Below are positions 47,161-59,744 of a DNA stretch of 64,000 nucleotides, piece after piece. Within the stretch, counting starts at the first letter, position 1; each line of letters begins with the position of its first letter. A program made the position numbers and the translations under genes. Origin of the DNA: Carya illinoinensis (taxonomy: Eukaryota > Streptophyta > Magnoliopsida > Fagales > Juglandaceae). The DNA is taken from contig NC_056765.1 of assembly GCF_018687715.1 (NCBI RefSeq), forward strand, positions 19,006,894-19,070,893. The letters run 5' to 3'. The notes below the pieces were generated by a model that saw only the letters and a list, made by a program, of their open reading frames with translations, had not been told where the DNA came from and ran no database searches.

Positions 47161-48386
47161 AGATATCTAAAAATTCGTTAACTACAGTCAAATGAGATTC
47201 TTTTGGAGATGAGTGAAAACGTGCACATAAGCATATATTGAACATAATATCTAGTCTACTAGCTATCAAATATAATAAGCTACCAATATTGAACAGAAGC
47301 TACCTTGATATACCTCAAGTCAACTGGCTTACCGATTTCATCCTTATCAAGTTTAGTTAATAGGCTCATTAGTATTTTAATTTCCTTAGTACCTTCTATA
47401 CTAAATTTTTTGAGTAATTCTTTGATGTATTTTGACTGATTAATAAATGTTTCACTTTTTGCTTGCTTGATTCGCAATATGAGAAAGAAGGGAAGTTCTC
47501 CCATCATGCTCATTTCAAATTGTTCATGCATACTCTTAGTAAAAACTTGGTGCATTTTTTCATTAGTAGCATCAAATATTATATCATCAACATAAATCTG
47601 AATAAAAAGAATATCATCATTTTTGTATTTAATGAAAAGAGTTGTATCGATTTTTCTCTTGAAAAACCTTTTTCAATCAAGAAATCACTGAGTCTCTCAT
47701 ACCAAGATCTAAAAGTTTGTTTAAGTCCACATAATACTTTTGTGAGTTTGAAAATATGATTTGGAGAAATATGATTTTCAAAACTTAGAAGTTGCACAAC
47801 ATATACCTCTTCATTTATAAAACCATTTAAAAAAGCACTTTTAACATCCATTTGAAAAAGTTTGAAATCTTTATAACTAACATATGCAAGGAGCATTCGA
47901 ATAGCTTCTAACTTGCGATTGGTGCATATGTCTCATTATAATCGATTTCTTCTTTTTGATTGAAATCTTAGACTACAAGTCGAGCCTTAATTTGAGTAAT
48001 GACTCTGAACTCATTTTTCTTGTTTCTAAAAACCCATTTTATTCCAATAATAATATGATTTTTGAGTTTAGGAACAAGTGCCCAAATATAATTTTTTTCA
48101 AATTGATTTCACTCTTCTTGGAAAACTAGAATCCATGATTCATCACTATTTTTGGGGTGAATCTCATATAAAAAAGTAGTATAATTGTAAATATTTTTGA
48201 GATATAATCGAGTACTTACACATCGTAAAAGTTCTCCTAGAATTTGTGTCACTGGATGATTTTTCACAAATTTCTACTATTTGGTTGCATTTTGCATTAA
48301 GTTTTGATAATTTTTCCTGATGTCTTCATGTTGGACTTCCTTTATTGTGTTCTTTTTGTTGAGATTGAAACTTTTTGTGTTATTTA
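47161..48386 (-). pseudogene. Reverse transcriptase of Copia B, degenerate
   Basis: The minus strand reads ESWILVFQEE, WALVPKLKNHIIIGIKWVF, KARLVV, EEIDYNETYAPIAS, AIRMLLAYVSYKDFKLFQMD, VKSAFLNGFINEEVYV, HIFKLTKVLCGLKQTFRSW and YERLSDFLIEKGF. The catalytic YVDD is at 47583-47594 on the other side of a frameshift, followed by FEMSMMGELPFFLILRIKQ. This matches Copia RT (RVT_2). Upstream, the sequence before RT (about 48200-48386) is linker; integrase is absent and the chromoviral LTR at 48387 takes its place. Confidence 0.92.
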
Positions 48387-50489
48387 TGTGATACCCTGTA
48401 TTTACGTATATTTTGAGTAAGTAATTATTGCATTTCTTAGGATTATGGACTTTCTTGTTTTAAATTTTAGATGATTTACATGGTATTATTTTATGACTTT
48501 TAATTGTGAAATTTAATTCAATGTGCTTTATTGGTATTAGTTATTGATCATTATTTGCAATGCTCTTTATTTTAAAGAATTTATTATTGGATTCTATTAT
48601 ATTATTTTACTTAGTCACTGTGTTTAAATTAGTTTATTTAAATTGCCGCTTTGAAATTATTTGTGTTGGGTCAATTTTTATATCGAGTGAAGGGAGTGCA
48701 CGTGGCGTGTGCTTTGCGTTGTGTAGTGATGCACCGTAAGGCGTGTCACATATAAAAGGATGGTTGCATAGTTGAGGGGCATAGAGTGTATTGTGTAGCG
48801 TTGGGAGCTGTGTAACAGTATCCCGAAGCAGCTGTGACGTGGCCAGTAGTCCAAAAGTGACACCTGGTTGAGAGTATGTGAAGTGGTGGAAAAGTGTAAG
48901 AGTGGTGCAGCGGAAGCATGATCGGCATCTTGACATAACTCGAGATTTGCCTCGAGCTACGTGATGTGACAGAGTTACATTTGTAGATGCAGTCCTCTTG
49001 TTAAGTGTCAGGATGAACTTGTACAAGGTTGGGAAGTTGGGAGAGTACTATCGGCCGGGTCTAAACAAGTTGGTTTTGGAGTATGGAGCTTTTTTATACA
49101 AGCAGGTGTTCATTGGACTATAAGTTGGTCTTTGGTGATAAGAGGGATAAGACACATGTGCCTCTGGCGAGACACGTGTGCCAGACAGGTTTATCATATG
49201 TAATGGGTAATTTGTCCTTAGCATGGTTGCATGATGTTTAAGCCTCAGGGTTGGCTTAAAGTCATATAGCATGCCTGAATGGGAATGATGATTGAGTATG
49301 GGCTAAGATGCATGAAGGTAGTGACGAGTATATCGCCTAAGGTTGGGACGCGTGACTCGGTCGGTCGGAATCATGCATTAGAATGTGGAAATAGAAGAGT
49401 AAGACAAAAGTCTTAGTATCTTAACCCTAAAGTGAATTATAGAGGTTCACTTTAAGGAATAGGACCTTGAAGGTTTTAGCATAGTAAATAGCACATAAGA
49501 GCCCAGGAATGAATGGAGAGTGTCCAAGCGAGGCATAGTTCTATTTCTAGTAAAGTTACTTATGCATTAGATAGAGAATGACGTACGGTTATGCGTATGC
49601 ATGTCGGTTGCCATCTGACACACACACGAATGGACTGCATGGAATAAGTATGGTATGAAGTCTAGGTAAGTGTTGCGTTCATACTCTTCTAGAGTTTTGT
49701 TAAATAAATGAAAAGGAAAATGAAACACTTTTCTCTAAAATGCTTTAAGAATTGATGCTTTTCTCTACGAAACACATTTTACGAAAAAGAAAGCTAAGCA
49801 TAAGTTTTTAAGTAAAAGTACGTAAAGGCCCTTCTTGGCAGCCCCTTTTCAAGCACCCAAAGTATGTAAGTGTATGCATGTGGATGGATACTATAAGTGG
49901 TACGTATTGTATGTAGATTCATGAAATGAAATGAACTGATGCTTTAAAATGATGCACGGATTGACATTTTAAACGATGCCACGAAAGAAAACACTTTTTT
50001 AGAAATGTCCCATGCTTTTAAAATGACTTTTATGAATAAAAGGACTGAAGGACTGTAAGAATTGTTAAGAGATGTAAGAACTGAATGAAAGGAATGAAAG
50101 AACTATAAAGGACTGAAAAGGAATGAAAGGACTAAAAGGAATGAATGGATTGAATGCTTAATGTATGAAGATACGTAACGACCATATGAATGGAAAGGAA
50201 AAGGTACCAAAGGACTGGACTTGGCAGATTGCAATGCTGGGTAAGTAGTATTGGTAGTGCACCCAGTGTTACACCCTAACGGAATGGATTCCCAACCCAT
50301 GGCCACGAGCAGAATCAAGTCAAAAAAACCGCTAACCCCAGCACACAGGGTGCAACAGTGTGCAATTGCCAATGAAATATATACGAAAGAATGAATGTAT
50401 GCATGTTAAGAAAGAATGCTTGTATGTATGAAAATATGTATGTATTAAAATTATTTTCTAAAGGACCCATCGCAAGGACGGGCATTTCA
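48387..50489 (+). mobile_element. Chromovirus-type LTR (C1) in place of the integrase of element B
   Basis: Starts TGTGATACCCTGTATTTACG and ends near GACGGGCATTTCA, a decayed form of the TGTGAYGCCCC...GGGGCGTCACA terminal pair. It shares the subterminal word TTTACGTATATTTT with C3. No coding domain; contains GGACTGAAAGGAATGAA-type repeats (50040-50160). Flanks ATTTA and AAGAT do not match, and B's integrase is missing at this point, so insertion was accompanied or followed by deletion. Confidence 0.65.
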
Positions 50490-52262
50490 AAGATCAAAGA
50501 ACTTAATTTTGTCTCTCGTCATGTGTCTTGAATATCTACTATCTAAAAACTATTTGTTTTTGCTTGTAGAAGATTTCATGCATACTTATAAAAACAATTA
50601 AAATGATTTTTCTTGGCACCCAAGTTCTTTGAGTCCTTCATTTATTAGTATTAGAAGAAATAAGAGTTTTAGGTACCCATACGACCTTAATAGTCATTGT
50701 ATATTTTCTTCTAATAGGACAAGCACAATAATTACGACTATTTCTATTACAAAAATTGTAAATAACCTGTAGCATATATGAAGAACTTAAGTGATTGTAA
50801 TAATACCTTTCTTTGAACAAGTTATTTTTGTGAAAATAATTTTGAATACTGGATTTTGATTTAGAAGGATCATCAAATAAGTTTTTTATAAGGTTTGTAT
50901 TTTTGTTTTGGCATGTATCTCAAGCTTGTTCTGTCAAAAACACATCTTTGAATACAAATAAGTTCTTCAAAATTTCTTTTTTCTGTTTGAAAAATTTTCA
51001 ACAATCTCTTTTAAATCAGTTAGTTTTTCCTTCAACTCATGAGTCCCATTTTTTGAAACGATGTTTTCTTTTCTTAAAACATCTATTTCATTTGTTAAAG
51101 AAAAATTTTTATTTTTCAAAGCAATATATTTGATACCCAATTTTTCAAGTTTCTCATATACCTATTCTAAAATATTTTGCAATTCCTCATACAAATGATT
51201 TTCATTATTATCAAGATTGGTTACCTTAACTTCATCTTTAGCCATAAGACAAATATTTGCTAATTCTCCATTACTTGCTTTGCTGTCTCATTACTTATTT
51301 TACCCTTATTTCGATCTTTAATTAGCAGAGGACAATCTAGGTTGATATGTCTAGGTTTATTGCATTTATAACAAGTTAAAAAGTCATTTTTATCTGTATC
51401 ATTCTTGAAGAAATGTTTGAAGGATTTCCTTTGGAGAGTTTTATTTTTCTTTAAGAATCTCTTAATTTTTCTTGTTGTTATCGCAATTTCTTCATCTTTG
51501 TCATCACTTTTCTCATCTTCATCACTTTCTCTTTCATAAGAAACAACTTTAAGTGCCAAACTCTTCTTTGGTTTTCCTTCTTCTTTTTCTCTTTTTAACG
51601 TGTACTCATGGGTAGTAAGTGACCCAATGAGTTCATTTACTTCGAGTTTCTTGAGATCTCTAGTTTCAAGAATTGCTGTCACTTTTGATTTTCATGTTTT
51701 GACAAAGAGTTAAACTTTTCTTACTATCTCCATGTTGGAATAGACTTTGCTAAGAGCTGTCAAGCTGTTTATAATATTAGTAAAACAAGTGTACATACTA
51801 GAAATAGATTAATTATCATTCATCTTAAACATTTTATATTCACGAGTAAGAATATATATTTTTGATTTATTGATTTGCAAAATTCCTTCATAAGTAACTT
51901 CCAAGTTATTCCAGATTTCTTTTGCCATAGTGCAAGTCATTATTATATTGAACTCATTTCCATTGAGAGTATTATATAGAAGATTTAAAGTTGTTAAATT
52001 CAATGTATAAATTCTATCTTCTTCACGATCAAACTCTAGTTCCTCCTTTTTGACCTTTGCTCCAACAACCAATTTTGTTAGGATATAAGGTCTATCTACA
52101 ACACATTTCTAAATTGCTCGACTTTGAGCCTGAAAAAATATTCTTATTCTAGCTTTTTAGAATGTATAATTTTCTCCACAAAACAGTGAAGGCCGACTTT
52201 TAAATTAACTTTCATCAAATATAGTTGCAATGTTAGTTATAAGATTTTAACTTAAAGTTAAT
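50490..52262 (-). pseudogene. gag and protease start of Copia B, degenerate
   Basis: From the primer site inward: KKEELEFDREEDRIYTLN, TMAKEIWNNLEVTYEGI, KSKIYILTREYKMFKMND, LKKLEVNELIGSLTTHEYTL, then an acidic/basic linker and the zinc knuckle CYKCNKPRHINLDC (C-x2-C-x4-H-x4-C, about 51320-51362). A long Lys-rich coiled-coil-like stretch and a second Cys-rich relic ending VWVPK (about 50660) follow. The last part (50490-50560) reads FLDSRYSRHMTRDKIKFFDL, matching the Sirevirus protease block LDSGCSRHMTGDK with Gly lost. The gag order mirrors that of element A. Confidence 0.88.
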
Positions 52263-52279
52263 CTTACAAAATAGCCATT

Positions 52280-52291
52280 GCTCTGATACCA
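52280..52291 (-). promoter_or_regulatory. Primer binding site, initiator tRNA-Met type (element B)
   Basis: The minus strand reads TGGTATCAGAGC, a perfect Copia consensus, 2 bp from the LTR end. Confidence 0.93.
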
Positions 52292-52835
52292 ATTGTTGCC
52301 CAGATGACTAACACAAGAGGGTGGTGAATTGAGTTGTATTTAAAAATTAGTAATTATAAATCAAATATACAATATAAAATATGAACAAAATACGAAGTAA
52401 CAATAAATATAAAGAGTAAGGATAAGAGAGAAGCAAACTTAGTATGTTAACAAGATTCGGCCCCACTGCCTATGCCCTCTCTTAAAGCTACCTCTTGAAA
52501 ATTTCTAAATTTACTATTCAACTTCCTTTAGGTGAAGATGGAAACCTATTACACCTTTTAGCAATACCGCTACAAAGCATCCATATAGAACATCATCTAC
52601 ATTTGCAATCACCTTACATGTAATAATTTAACTATTCTCTTTATAGAACACCTTCTACACTCATAAGGGTTATATATAGCTTTTTACTGATAAAAGAACT
52701 GATAGTGGGTAGGTTATCAAAGAACACTTCTTAATGAGTGAAATAAAAACAATAAAGCGCAAACTATATCCCTCTAAAAATAAACAAGGGTTAAGGCTCA
52801 ATGCTTTGAGGAAAAATGATTGAAAACTTTGAATG

Positions 52836-52840
52836 AATAT
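52836..52840. repeat. Target-site duplication AATAT (left) of C2
   Basis: Matches 58465-58469. Confidence 0.85.
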
Positions 52841-53491
52841 TGTGATGCCCCCAGATTTCCATTTGGGATTGGACAGACATCTGAAGTATTGGGACATGTA
52901 ACACAAAGTTATTTACCCTCGTTCATGACATATAGATGCAATGTTCCTAACATGCATCTAGCATTATACAATATTCGCAGCGGATAATTTTTTTTTCTTG
53001 AGTAATACTATGCATCAAACTTATAATATCCCAAATAGTTAAATTGTAATCCAAGTATCCTTAACAAAATAAACATTCATGATTTCAGTACGAGTCTTAG
53101 AAGATTGTAATATAAAAAACATGGGAGACTAGGCTCCATATTTACATTACCAAAATACAATATTGAGGAAGTTCGTCGAGTAACTCGTATAACTTGACTA
53201 ACGAGGCAAGAATACTATCTAAAAACTAACTATGGAAGCTATAAGCTCTGCATCATGTCTGCGGCATCTAGTCAGCCTCCTCCAGTCTACCAATGTCTGC
53301 TCCCAGCTGTGATCTTGACACATCGCCTACAATTCAGGGGGAATGGTAGTTGGGACTACTACAATGAGATTTGATTACAAATCTCAGTAAGTTAAAAGGA
53401 AACTCCCACACAGGTTAATGATGTATGCATGGCAGTAAAAGTATGAATGCATAATTAAAGTCTTAAGTAAGCATAGCGTAACTTGAGATAT

Positions 53492-55355
53492 TGTGATGAC
53501 CCGTTTTTACGTATATTTTCACTGAAGGTGTGTTTTTAATTTAATTAATATATTAGTTCTTTTATTTTAAATTATTGTATTTTAATTGGTTTTTATTTTA
53601 TTTGATATTGTGTTTAATTTATTTAGTCATTTTACGGTTTTTTAAAACCGTTTTCGGCGGATCTATTTTTGGTTTCCGAAGTGAGGATTGGACCTCATTT
53701 CTTTTCTTTTCTCTTTTTCTTTTTCCCTTTTTCCTTTTCTTTTATTCTTTTCTTTCATTTCTTTCTTTTTTTTCTTCTTTTCTTCCCCGTTTCCTCTCTC
53801 CCCGTGCACTACCCCTTCCCTTTCTCATTCCCGTCGCCGCCTGTTTGTCAGCCCGATTCTCCACTGTCCGGCCACCGTGTAGTGCACCACCCCCACCATT
53901 CTCTTCCCCTCCCACTAAAGATCATTCCCACCAATTTTCAGAGCCATAGGACCAGCCATTAGCCGCCACGAGTGCTTGGAAGTCACGGTACTAGCCCTAT
54001 TTTCCCCCCTGTCGCCAGTTGCCTTTACAGCCCAGAACCACCCACCTAGTTTTCTTCCCCTCTCATCGGTGAACATCCCCACCAAGTTTCACCTCCATCC
54101 GAGCCACCGTTAGCCACCACGAGCTCCTCCAAGCCACACAGTTTTTCATTGATTCCTGCGCCGTTGCACCACCTCAAACCACCATCTCTTCACAGCTTCT
54201 TCCCCTACCTCTTGCCGTCCTAACCCACCCATTTTCGGCCTCGATCTGTTGTTGGAGTAGCTCCCACGAGCTCAACTCCGTTCAGCCCCTTTAAGCTCCT
54301 CCACTGCCATTGCTGGGTTTGTTGAGTTGTGTTTGGTTGTTTGGTTTATGCTTTGAGGTGTGCATTACATATTGCATTCATGTGCATTTTATTTAAATTG
54401 AGAAAATCCTGTTTTATTGGAGTAAATGGATTTTCGGGTGCTTGTGTATCACGACCCCAAGCTGGGATGGAGTTATTATCTCGGTGAAGCTCCTCTGGTC
54501 ACTCGAGAGCGTAATATACTAAGTGACATCTCCTGAGTTGTCGCTGGGCAACGACGGGAGCGGGGGCTAGATGATGCTTGGCTACGAATGCATCGGGAGC
54601 AGAACTAGGCATCGCTCTACGCACCGACTCCGTGGCCCTTCGCTGGCGAGGGCTAGAGGATGCTTGGCTACGAACGTGCGGGGCGCGGAACTGGACATCA
54701 CTTGTTTAGGTGTCACACGCGTGGTCGTTACCTGCGGTGTGGCATAGGAGCCAGGGTGTGCGGATGACCCCTAGGGGAGGTCATGGTGCATACAGATTAT
54801 TTGGTTAATGGATTGAGTTGGATATTATCCAAATGTGACTTTTGGTGTGATATTTGAAAATGTTATGTTTTTGGGCCAAATGGAATTTTTGGCGTGCGTG
54901 GAAAAATTATGGTTTTATGGGACATGTGCATTGCATTCTTTCATGCATGTTGTTTGAGTTAACATGTTTTTATCTAGTGGTGTTTGGATTTTACTTACCT
55001 GCGGCACCATTTTTGGTATCGTAGAGTTTGATGCAGAGATCTAGGAGGAGGAGAACGCTGAGCCCGAGGATGCGGCTCTGTCGGAGTTCTGAGTTGAAGT
55101 AAATATCTTGTTGTTGCTTTGAATGATATTTGTGTTTTGTAATATTTTAATATGTAACTTTTGAACAGCTTTGTGTTAAACAATGAAAATTCTGGTACTT
55201 AGTTTATGACTTTGCTATCCGCTGCGTGTTTCTTTTTGCACATTTGTTGCTTTTACACACATTTGGCACTCGTCGATAGGGTGGTGACCCGTGTTGTCAT
55301 CATCTGGACGTCTCAATTTCCCCGTGTCCGTGCGTGGGGATTTAGGGGCGTCACA
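53492..55355 (+). mobile_element. Chromovirus-type solo LTR (C3) inside C2
   Basis: 1864 bp, TGTGATGACCCG...GGGGCGTCACA, with imperfect inverted ends. Flanks GATAT and CATAT are a probable TSD with one mismatch. The interior has a CT-rich tract (53695-53810), a C-rich segment (to ~54300) and a duplicated GAGGATGCTTGGCTACGAA/ATGATGCTTGGCTACGAA block (54560-54690). The open frames at 53575-53962 come from the CT/CC-rich tract. Its end (GGGGATTTAGGGGCGTCACA) suggests plus-strand sense, opposite to C2. Confidence 0.78.
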
Positions 55356-55379
55356 CATATAGTATGGCGTAACTGACAT

Positions 55380-55735
55380 AACCTAAATTGAAACGTGAAT
55401 TGAACTTGACTTAATATGGTATGAACTTGAACTTAAAACATAACATGAACGTGAACTTGAAACATAATATGGACTTGAAACATAGCATGAATGTGAACAT
55501 ACGTAACATAAACATGAACTTGAACTTAACATAAATTTGAGCATAACATGACATAAAAGTGAACTTGAGACATAATGTGAACGTGAATATAACATAACAT
55601 GAACGTGAACTTGAACATAACATGTACGTGAAAATAACATGAAATGAACGTAAATTTGAAAAATAACTTGAACATGAACATAACATAACATGAACATGAG
55701 CTGAACATACATGACATGAACTTGATCTGAAACTT
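55380..55735. repeat. Degenerate AACATGAAC/GAACTTGAA tandem repeat in C2
   Basis: Words AACATAACATGAACGTGAAC and GAACTTGAAACATAA recur irregularly. Minus-strand open frames rich in Cys/Tyr/Phe in this stretch are repeat artefacts. Confidence 0.85.
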
Positions 55736-55849
55736 ATTTTTTTCTCATGGGGACACCATAATTGCTTATTTTATCTCATGGGGTCACCATGAATGCTTAT
55801 TCTTAACTTCTTGACATAAACTTGGACTTGAATTCTGACAATCAAAATG

Positions 55850-56280
55850 ATTCAGCTAATCGTTTCACCAGGAATAGTGAACAATCAGAATGATTCCGCC
55901 CAACATATTCCATTAGAGATACTCAGACAATCAAAATGATTCCATTATGAGTATTTTAAAAAATCACGCATCCTTGCAATCAAAATGATTACATTAGGAG
56001 TACCTAGTAATATTCTGACAATCAGAATGATTACATCATGAGTATTTTAAAAAATCACGTTTCCTAACAATCAGAATCATTACACTAGGAGTACCTAGTA
56101 ATACTCTGACGACCAGAATGATTACATCACGAGTATTTTAAATAAGAACCCTAACAATCAGAATGATTATATTAGGAGTATCTGCATAACTGAACTTGAA
56201 TTGCATTCTGACAATTAAAATGATTTTTCCAAAAATACCTTGTGTAAATTACAAATACTCAGAAAATCATAATAATTACA
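55850..56280. repeat. Iterated AATCAGAATGATT motif in C2, about 10 copies
   Basis: Copies (AATCARAATGATT and close variants) recur about every 30-55 bp, alternating with CATGAGTATTTTAAA and TAGGAGTACCTAG words, which gives a higher-order unit of roughly 85-95 bp. The motif is a near-palindrome. Confidence 0.8.
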
Positions 56281-58464
56281 TCGTGAGTATCCTAGACATA
56301 ACTAACTTAAACATAACTCTAAAGACATGACTTACTTGAGTTGGAAACATTTTGTAACATGACCGAATATGTAACATATATCATACTTAACATGACATAC
56401 TTGCAACATTGAATATTACATGATATGACATACATGTAACATATGGCATACTTAACTTGACATAGCTATAACATATAGCAATACATGACAAAATAGATTG
56501 GGTAACAGATAAATATTCATGACAGAATAAATCATGCATAACAGATAAACTTGTAATGACGTGGCATGGCATGTCATATATGGTGACATAAATATATAAA
56601 CTGTAGTTTCCTTAACCATCACACATACATAATGAACTGATAGTAAGTTAAGATCTAACTTACCTCGTTCGTCGCGTTTTATGAAAATAAAACGTGAAAC
56701 ACAAGGAACTGTAAAGGGATATTTTAAAAATTAGAAATAATTTAATTACTAACAATTAGGCGTGTGTAAAAGATTCAACATAGAGTAAAATTACCATTTT
56801 ACCCTCTGCATATCAAAAAATGACCATTTTACCCCTAACTTAAAGATTTCATATCTTAACTCCAAAAATTTCCAAAATTTACATTTCTCATGTAAAGTTT
56901 ATCCTAAACTCAAATATAAATTCAGAAAAATTTAAAACAAATCATAACTATGAAAAACACACTATGGGCGAAACATCTATGGCCATTTCTCTTGATTTTT
57001 GTTGCAATTCCTTCCAATTTCAAAACTCATGCTTAAACAAAAATTTTGCAACAAAAATATTCCTATCCTAAGTTTAAAACCAAACTTAAAAGATCCATTT
57101 ATAAAAAGCTAATAATCAACACCAAACGTTTGTAAAACAATCCAAACCCTTGAATCATAAGTTTTGGTCCTAAATCAAAACATTTCCAAGAATTCTAAAA
57201 AAATCAAATCTTATTTCTAACATATTCATAAAATCATAATAAGATCAAACATGCTTTAAATCATCAAACTAAAGTCACCAATAGTTTCTTGATTGGAGGT
57301 GGCGATGTGACATAAAGTGGAGAATACTAAGGGGAAAGAATGACCTACAGAAGCTTTGAGGTATGGAGGTTGATGAGGTGGGTTTCTTCATCACATCAAG
57401 AAACTATTGGGTACAGCCAAGGGCAGTGGATGGTCTGCTATGTGGGAGAGGAAACTTCTTCCATAAACTTTACCAAGGTGGCAAAATTCGTGGGCCTTGG
57501 TAGGCCTCAACCAAGTGGGCTTCAATTTGGGGTTTAAAGGGGGTTTGGTTAGGGTTTGAGATGCTATCAAGCCCAAATCCAATTTTTCTTGGCCTAATGA
57601 AATTTTTAAAGTTTAAAACGTTAGATAATGATGTCATAACAAAAATTTGAAAAATTAATAGCATGTGAAATTGATTTAATCAAGTGATTAAACACAATAC
57701 TAGAAATTGGATAAAAAATAGTTTGAATGCCAACTTTAGGGTTTTGGTTTCAACTAAACTTTTGGGGTTTCAATTAGATTCTAAACATTTAGGGTTTCAC
57801 TAGGGTTGAAACCCTCTTTGATCTGGCTCAATTTGGTTGATCAGATAAAAAACGTTTTGCTTAGGTGTCATGATCTCACACCTTAATTTCCTTCACAAAT
57901 CCATCTAATAGTTTCTCTTTATGCCAGGTGTCTCATACTATTCACTATGTATGGCTAAGATCTTTCCAAGTGTCCAAATAAAACTTCTCTAAGCTAGTTT
58001 AGACATTCCACACTTTAATTTTGAAAATACTGCACTTAGTACACTTATTGAGGTTACTATTTGCTCCAAAAAAATGCATAATAAACTTAATACTGAAAAA
58101 TCTTAAATATTCATATTAACCTACAATGAAAATCGTTTATCAAAACTGAACCCCGAAGTGCATCTAAAAATAATTTCACAGTTTCAAACAAGCATTTCGT
58201 CCGAAATCATGAAAATGAGTTATTGTGCCATAAAATCCAAAAAATTAACTAAGTCTAGTGGCGTAGGCCATAATGTATTCTGACACTTCTAACTACCTTA
58301 AACAATTAAAATCACATTTCTGCCACCATAGTGAGTGATAACACTGATTATGTTGACAAACTAAAACCTTTGTGATTAGTCGATTCGTGAAAACTTATGG
58401 AATTTTCATGAGGTTACTAAAGTCTATAGAAATTCCACCATTGAATTTCTAGCAGGCTATTACA

Positions 58465-58469
58465 AATAT
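58465..58469. repeat. Target-site duplication AATAT (right) of C2
   Basis: Matches 52836-52840; B's LTR resumes with TGTATGC. Confidence 0.85.
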
Positions 58470-59184
58470 TGTATGCTTTTATTGTTATATTTTTGAAGAT
58501 CTCAATTGAGCTATTTATACGTATATGAGATTTCATATTTAAATTTGAAAATATTCACACACCAAAGACAACATAATTCATTTTTTAAAAAATTCAAATA
58601 AAAATTTCTTCTTTTTGCAACTTTAAAAAACAATCTGATTCACTTTTTAAAATATTCAAACCTAATAATTTTTTTTTTCTTTTTGCGTATGACAAAAGGA
58701 AAATTATTTACTTTTCAAGATTTTCAAACAAAATCATCTACCTTTGCATATATCAAAAAGAGCATCAATCACTTTTAAAAATATTCAAGCAAAACTTACA
58801 CATGTGGAAAATGACAATCAATCATCTTTCAAATTTTCAAAATTCAATTTGTTAATCATGCCATGCACATGTGAAGGTTAACAAATAATTATCTTTCAAA
58901 AATTCAAATTTTAACTTTAAAAATATCATGAAATAAGAAAATATTAATTTTGATTATTAATCCTAATTTTGAATTTTTTAAAGAGATTTACATAATTACT
59001 CTATAGCTTTAATATGAGCTTGTTTTCTTTTTTCTTATGCTTGGTTCCTTAATATATTTGGCTTCATTGTATAGACAACTTGATCTTGAGACTTTTTTAT
59101 TCTTTGAATTCATTTGTTATCATTAAATTAATATGTAGATATATAATTATATGAAGCTAGAAACCGTGGGTTCGAAAATCTTCA

Positions 59185-59735
59185 CAACAAAGAAAAGATC
59201 ATGTAAAGTGTTGTTGATGGAAAGAATGGCTGAAAACTCAAAACAAAATGGGTGGTCAAAGATGATGCTATATGCTTAGTTGCTCACACAACCATTAAAT
59301 CTATGGAAATTTGCCTTTGGTATTTGGATAGTGCATGCTTGAGACATATGCCTAGTGACAAGACTTTATTCAAGAAGAGTGAGTTGAGTAGTAAAGGTAC
59401 CGTGACTTTTGGAGATGATAGCAAGTCTATTGTTGAAAGGAAAGGGAGTATTGAAATACATGGACTAGCAATTCTACATAATGTTTTATTTGTTAATGGC
59501 CTCAAAGCTAATTTGCTTAGCATTAGTCAATTTTATGATGATGATCTTTCTATGCAGTTTTCAAAGGATGAGTCCAACATTTACAACCAAGCTGGAGAAC
59601 GGATTTTGAAGGGCACTAGAAATCGGACAATTGCTATGGAGTCTCCTCAACATCCAAATTGTGTTTCCATAGAGCTCCATTGGATGAAGCTGAGTTGTTG
59701 CATCAATAACTTGGTCATATCAACTTTAGAGACTT
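59185..59735 (+). pseudogene. Protease and pre-integrase region of Copia A, degenerate
   Basis: The frame reads KTKWVVKDDAICLVAHTT, then WYLDSACLRHMPSDKTLF (the Sirevirus protease block, D-S-G changed to D-S-A), GTVTFGDDSKSIVERKGSIE, VLFVNGLKANLLSISQF and MQFSKDESNIYNQAGERILK. A decayed LLHQ*LGHINFRDLST (the pre-integrase HH/CC start) follows after a frame change at about 59690. This is the direct continuation of the gag at 42892-44680 across element B. Confidence 0.88.
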
Positions 59736-59744
59736 ATCAACACA

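Larger units (their letters stand above)
52841..58464 (-). mobile_element. Chromovirus-type solo LTR (C2) in the LTR of element B
   Basis: The plus strand starts TGTGATGCCCCCAGATTTCC and ends AGGCTATTACA; the minus strand reads TGTAATAGCCTGC...GGGGGCATCACA, the end type of Tekay/Del-like chromoviral LTRs as I recall them. The AATAT duplication is exact. Without its own passenger C3 (1864 bp) it is about 3760 bp, long but within range for this group. No gag-pol domain is found in it. It contains AACATGAAC-type repeats (55380-55735) and an iterated AATCAGAATGATT motif (55850-56280). Confidence 0.8.
44685..59150 (-). mobile_element. Copia LTR retrotransposon B (Sirevirus-type), minus strand, inserted in A
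   Basis: The minus-strand order is 5' LTR (52294 to ~59150, interrupted), perfect tRNA-Met primer site (52280-52291), gag (to ~50840), protease motif (50490-50570), then a chromoviral LTR where integrase should be, RT (to 47161), RNase H (to 46660), an unusual 1.1-kb segment with plus-strand coding-like sequence, and the 3' LTR (45266-44685). It separates gag and protease of element A. The two LTRs are visibly more diverged than those of element E. The right boundary is approximate; I could not match a TSD. Confidence 0.85.
52294..59150 (-). repeat. 5' LTR of element B, interrupted by C2
   Basis: Begins TGTTGCCCAGATGAC on the plus strand, runs to 52840, and resumes at 58470 with TTGTATGCTTTTATTG. 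The right end (near 59150) is uncertain; clear element A sequence starts at about 59185. Confidence 0.8.

Noticed and set aside
53575..53962. Phe/Ser/Pro-rich open frames
   Set aside because: From the CT-rich and C-rich tract of the solo LTR C3.
55383..55717. Cys/Tyr/Val-rich minus-strand frames
   Set aside because: From the AACATGAAC-type tandem repeat in C2.
55850..56280. CRISPR-like regular repeats
   Set aside because: Repeat and spacer both recur and the host is a plant; it is a tandem repeat within an LTR.
52841..58464. C2 as a DNA transposon because of its TGTGATG...TATTACA ends
   Set aside because: 5-bp TSD, LTR-type TG...CA ends and strong likeness of the ends to chromoviral LTRs fit a solo LTR better.
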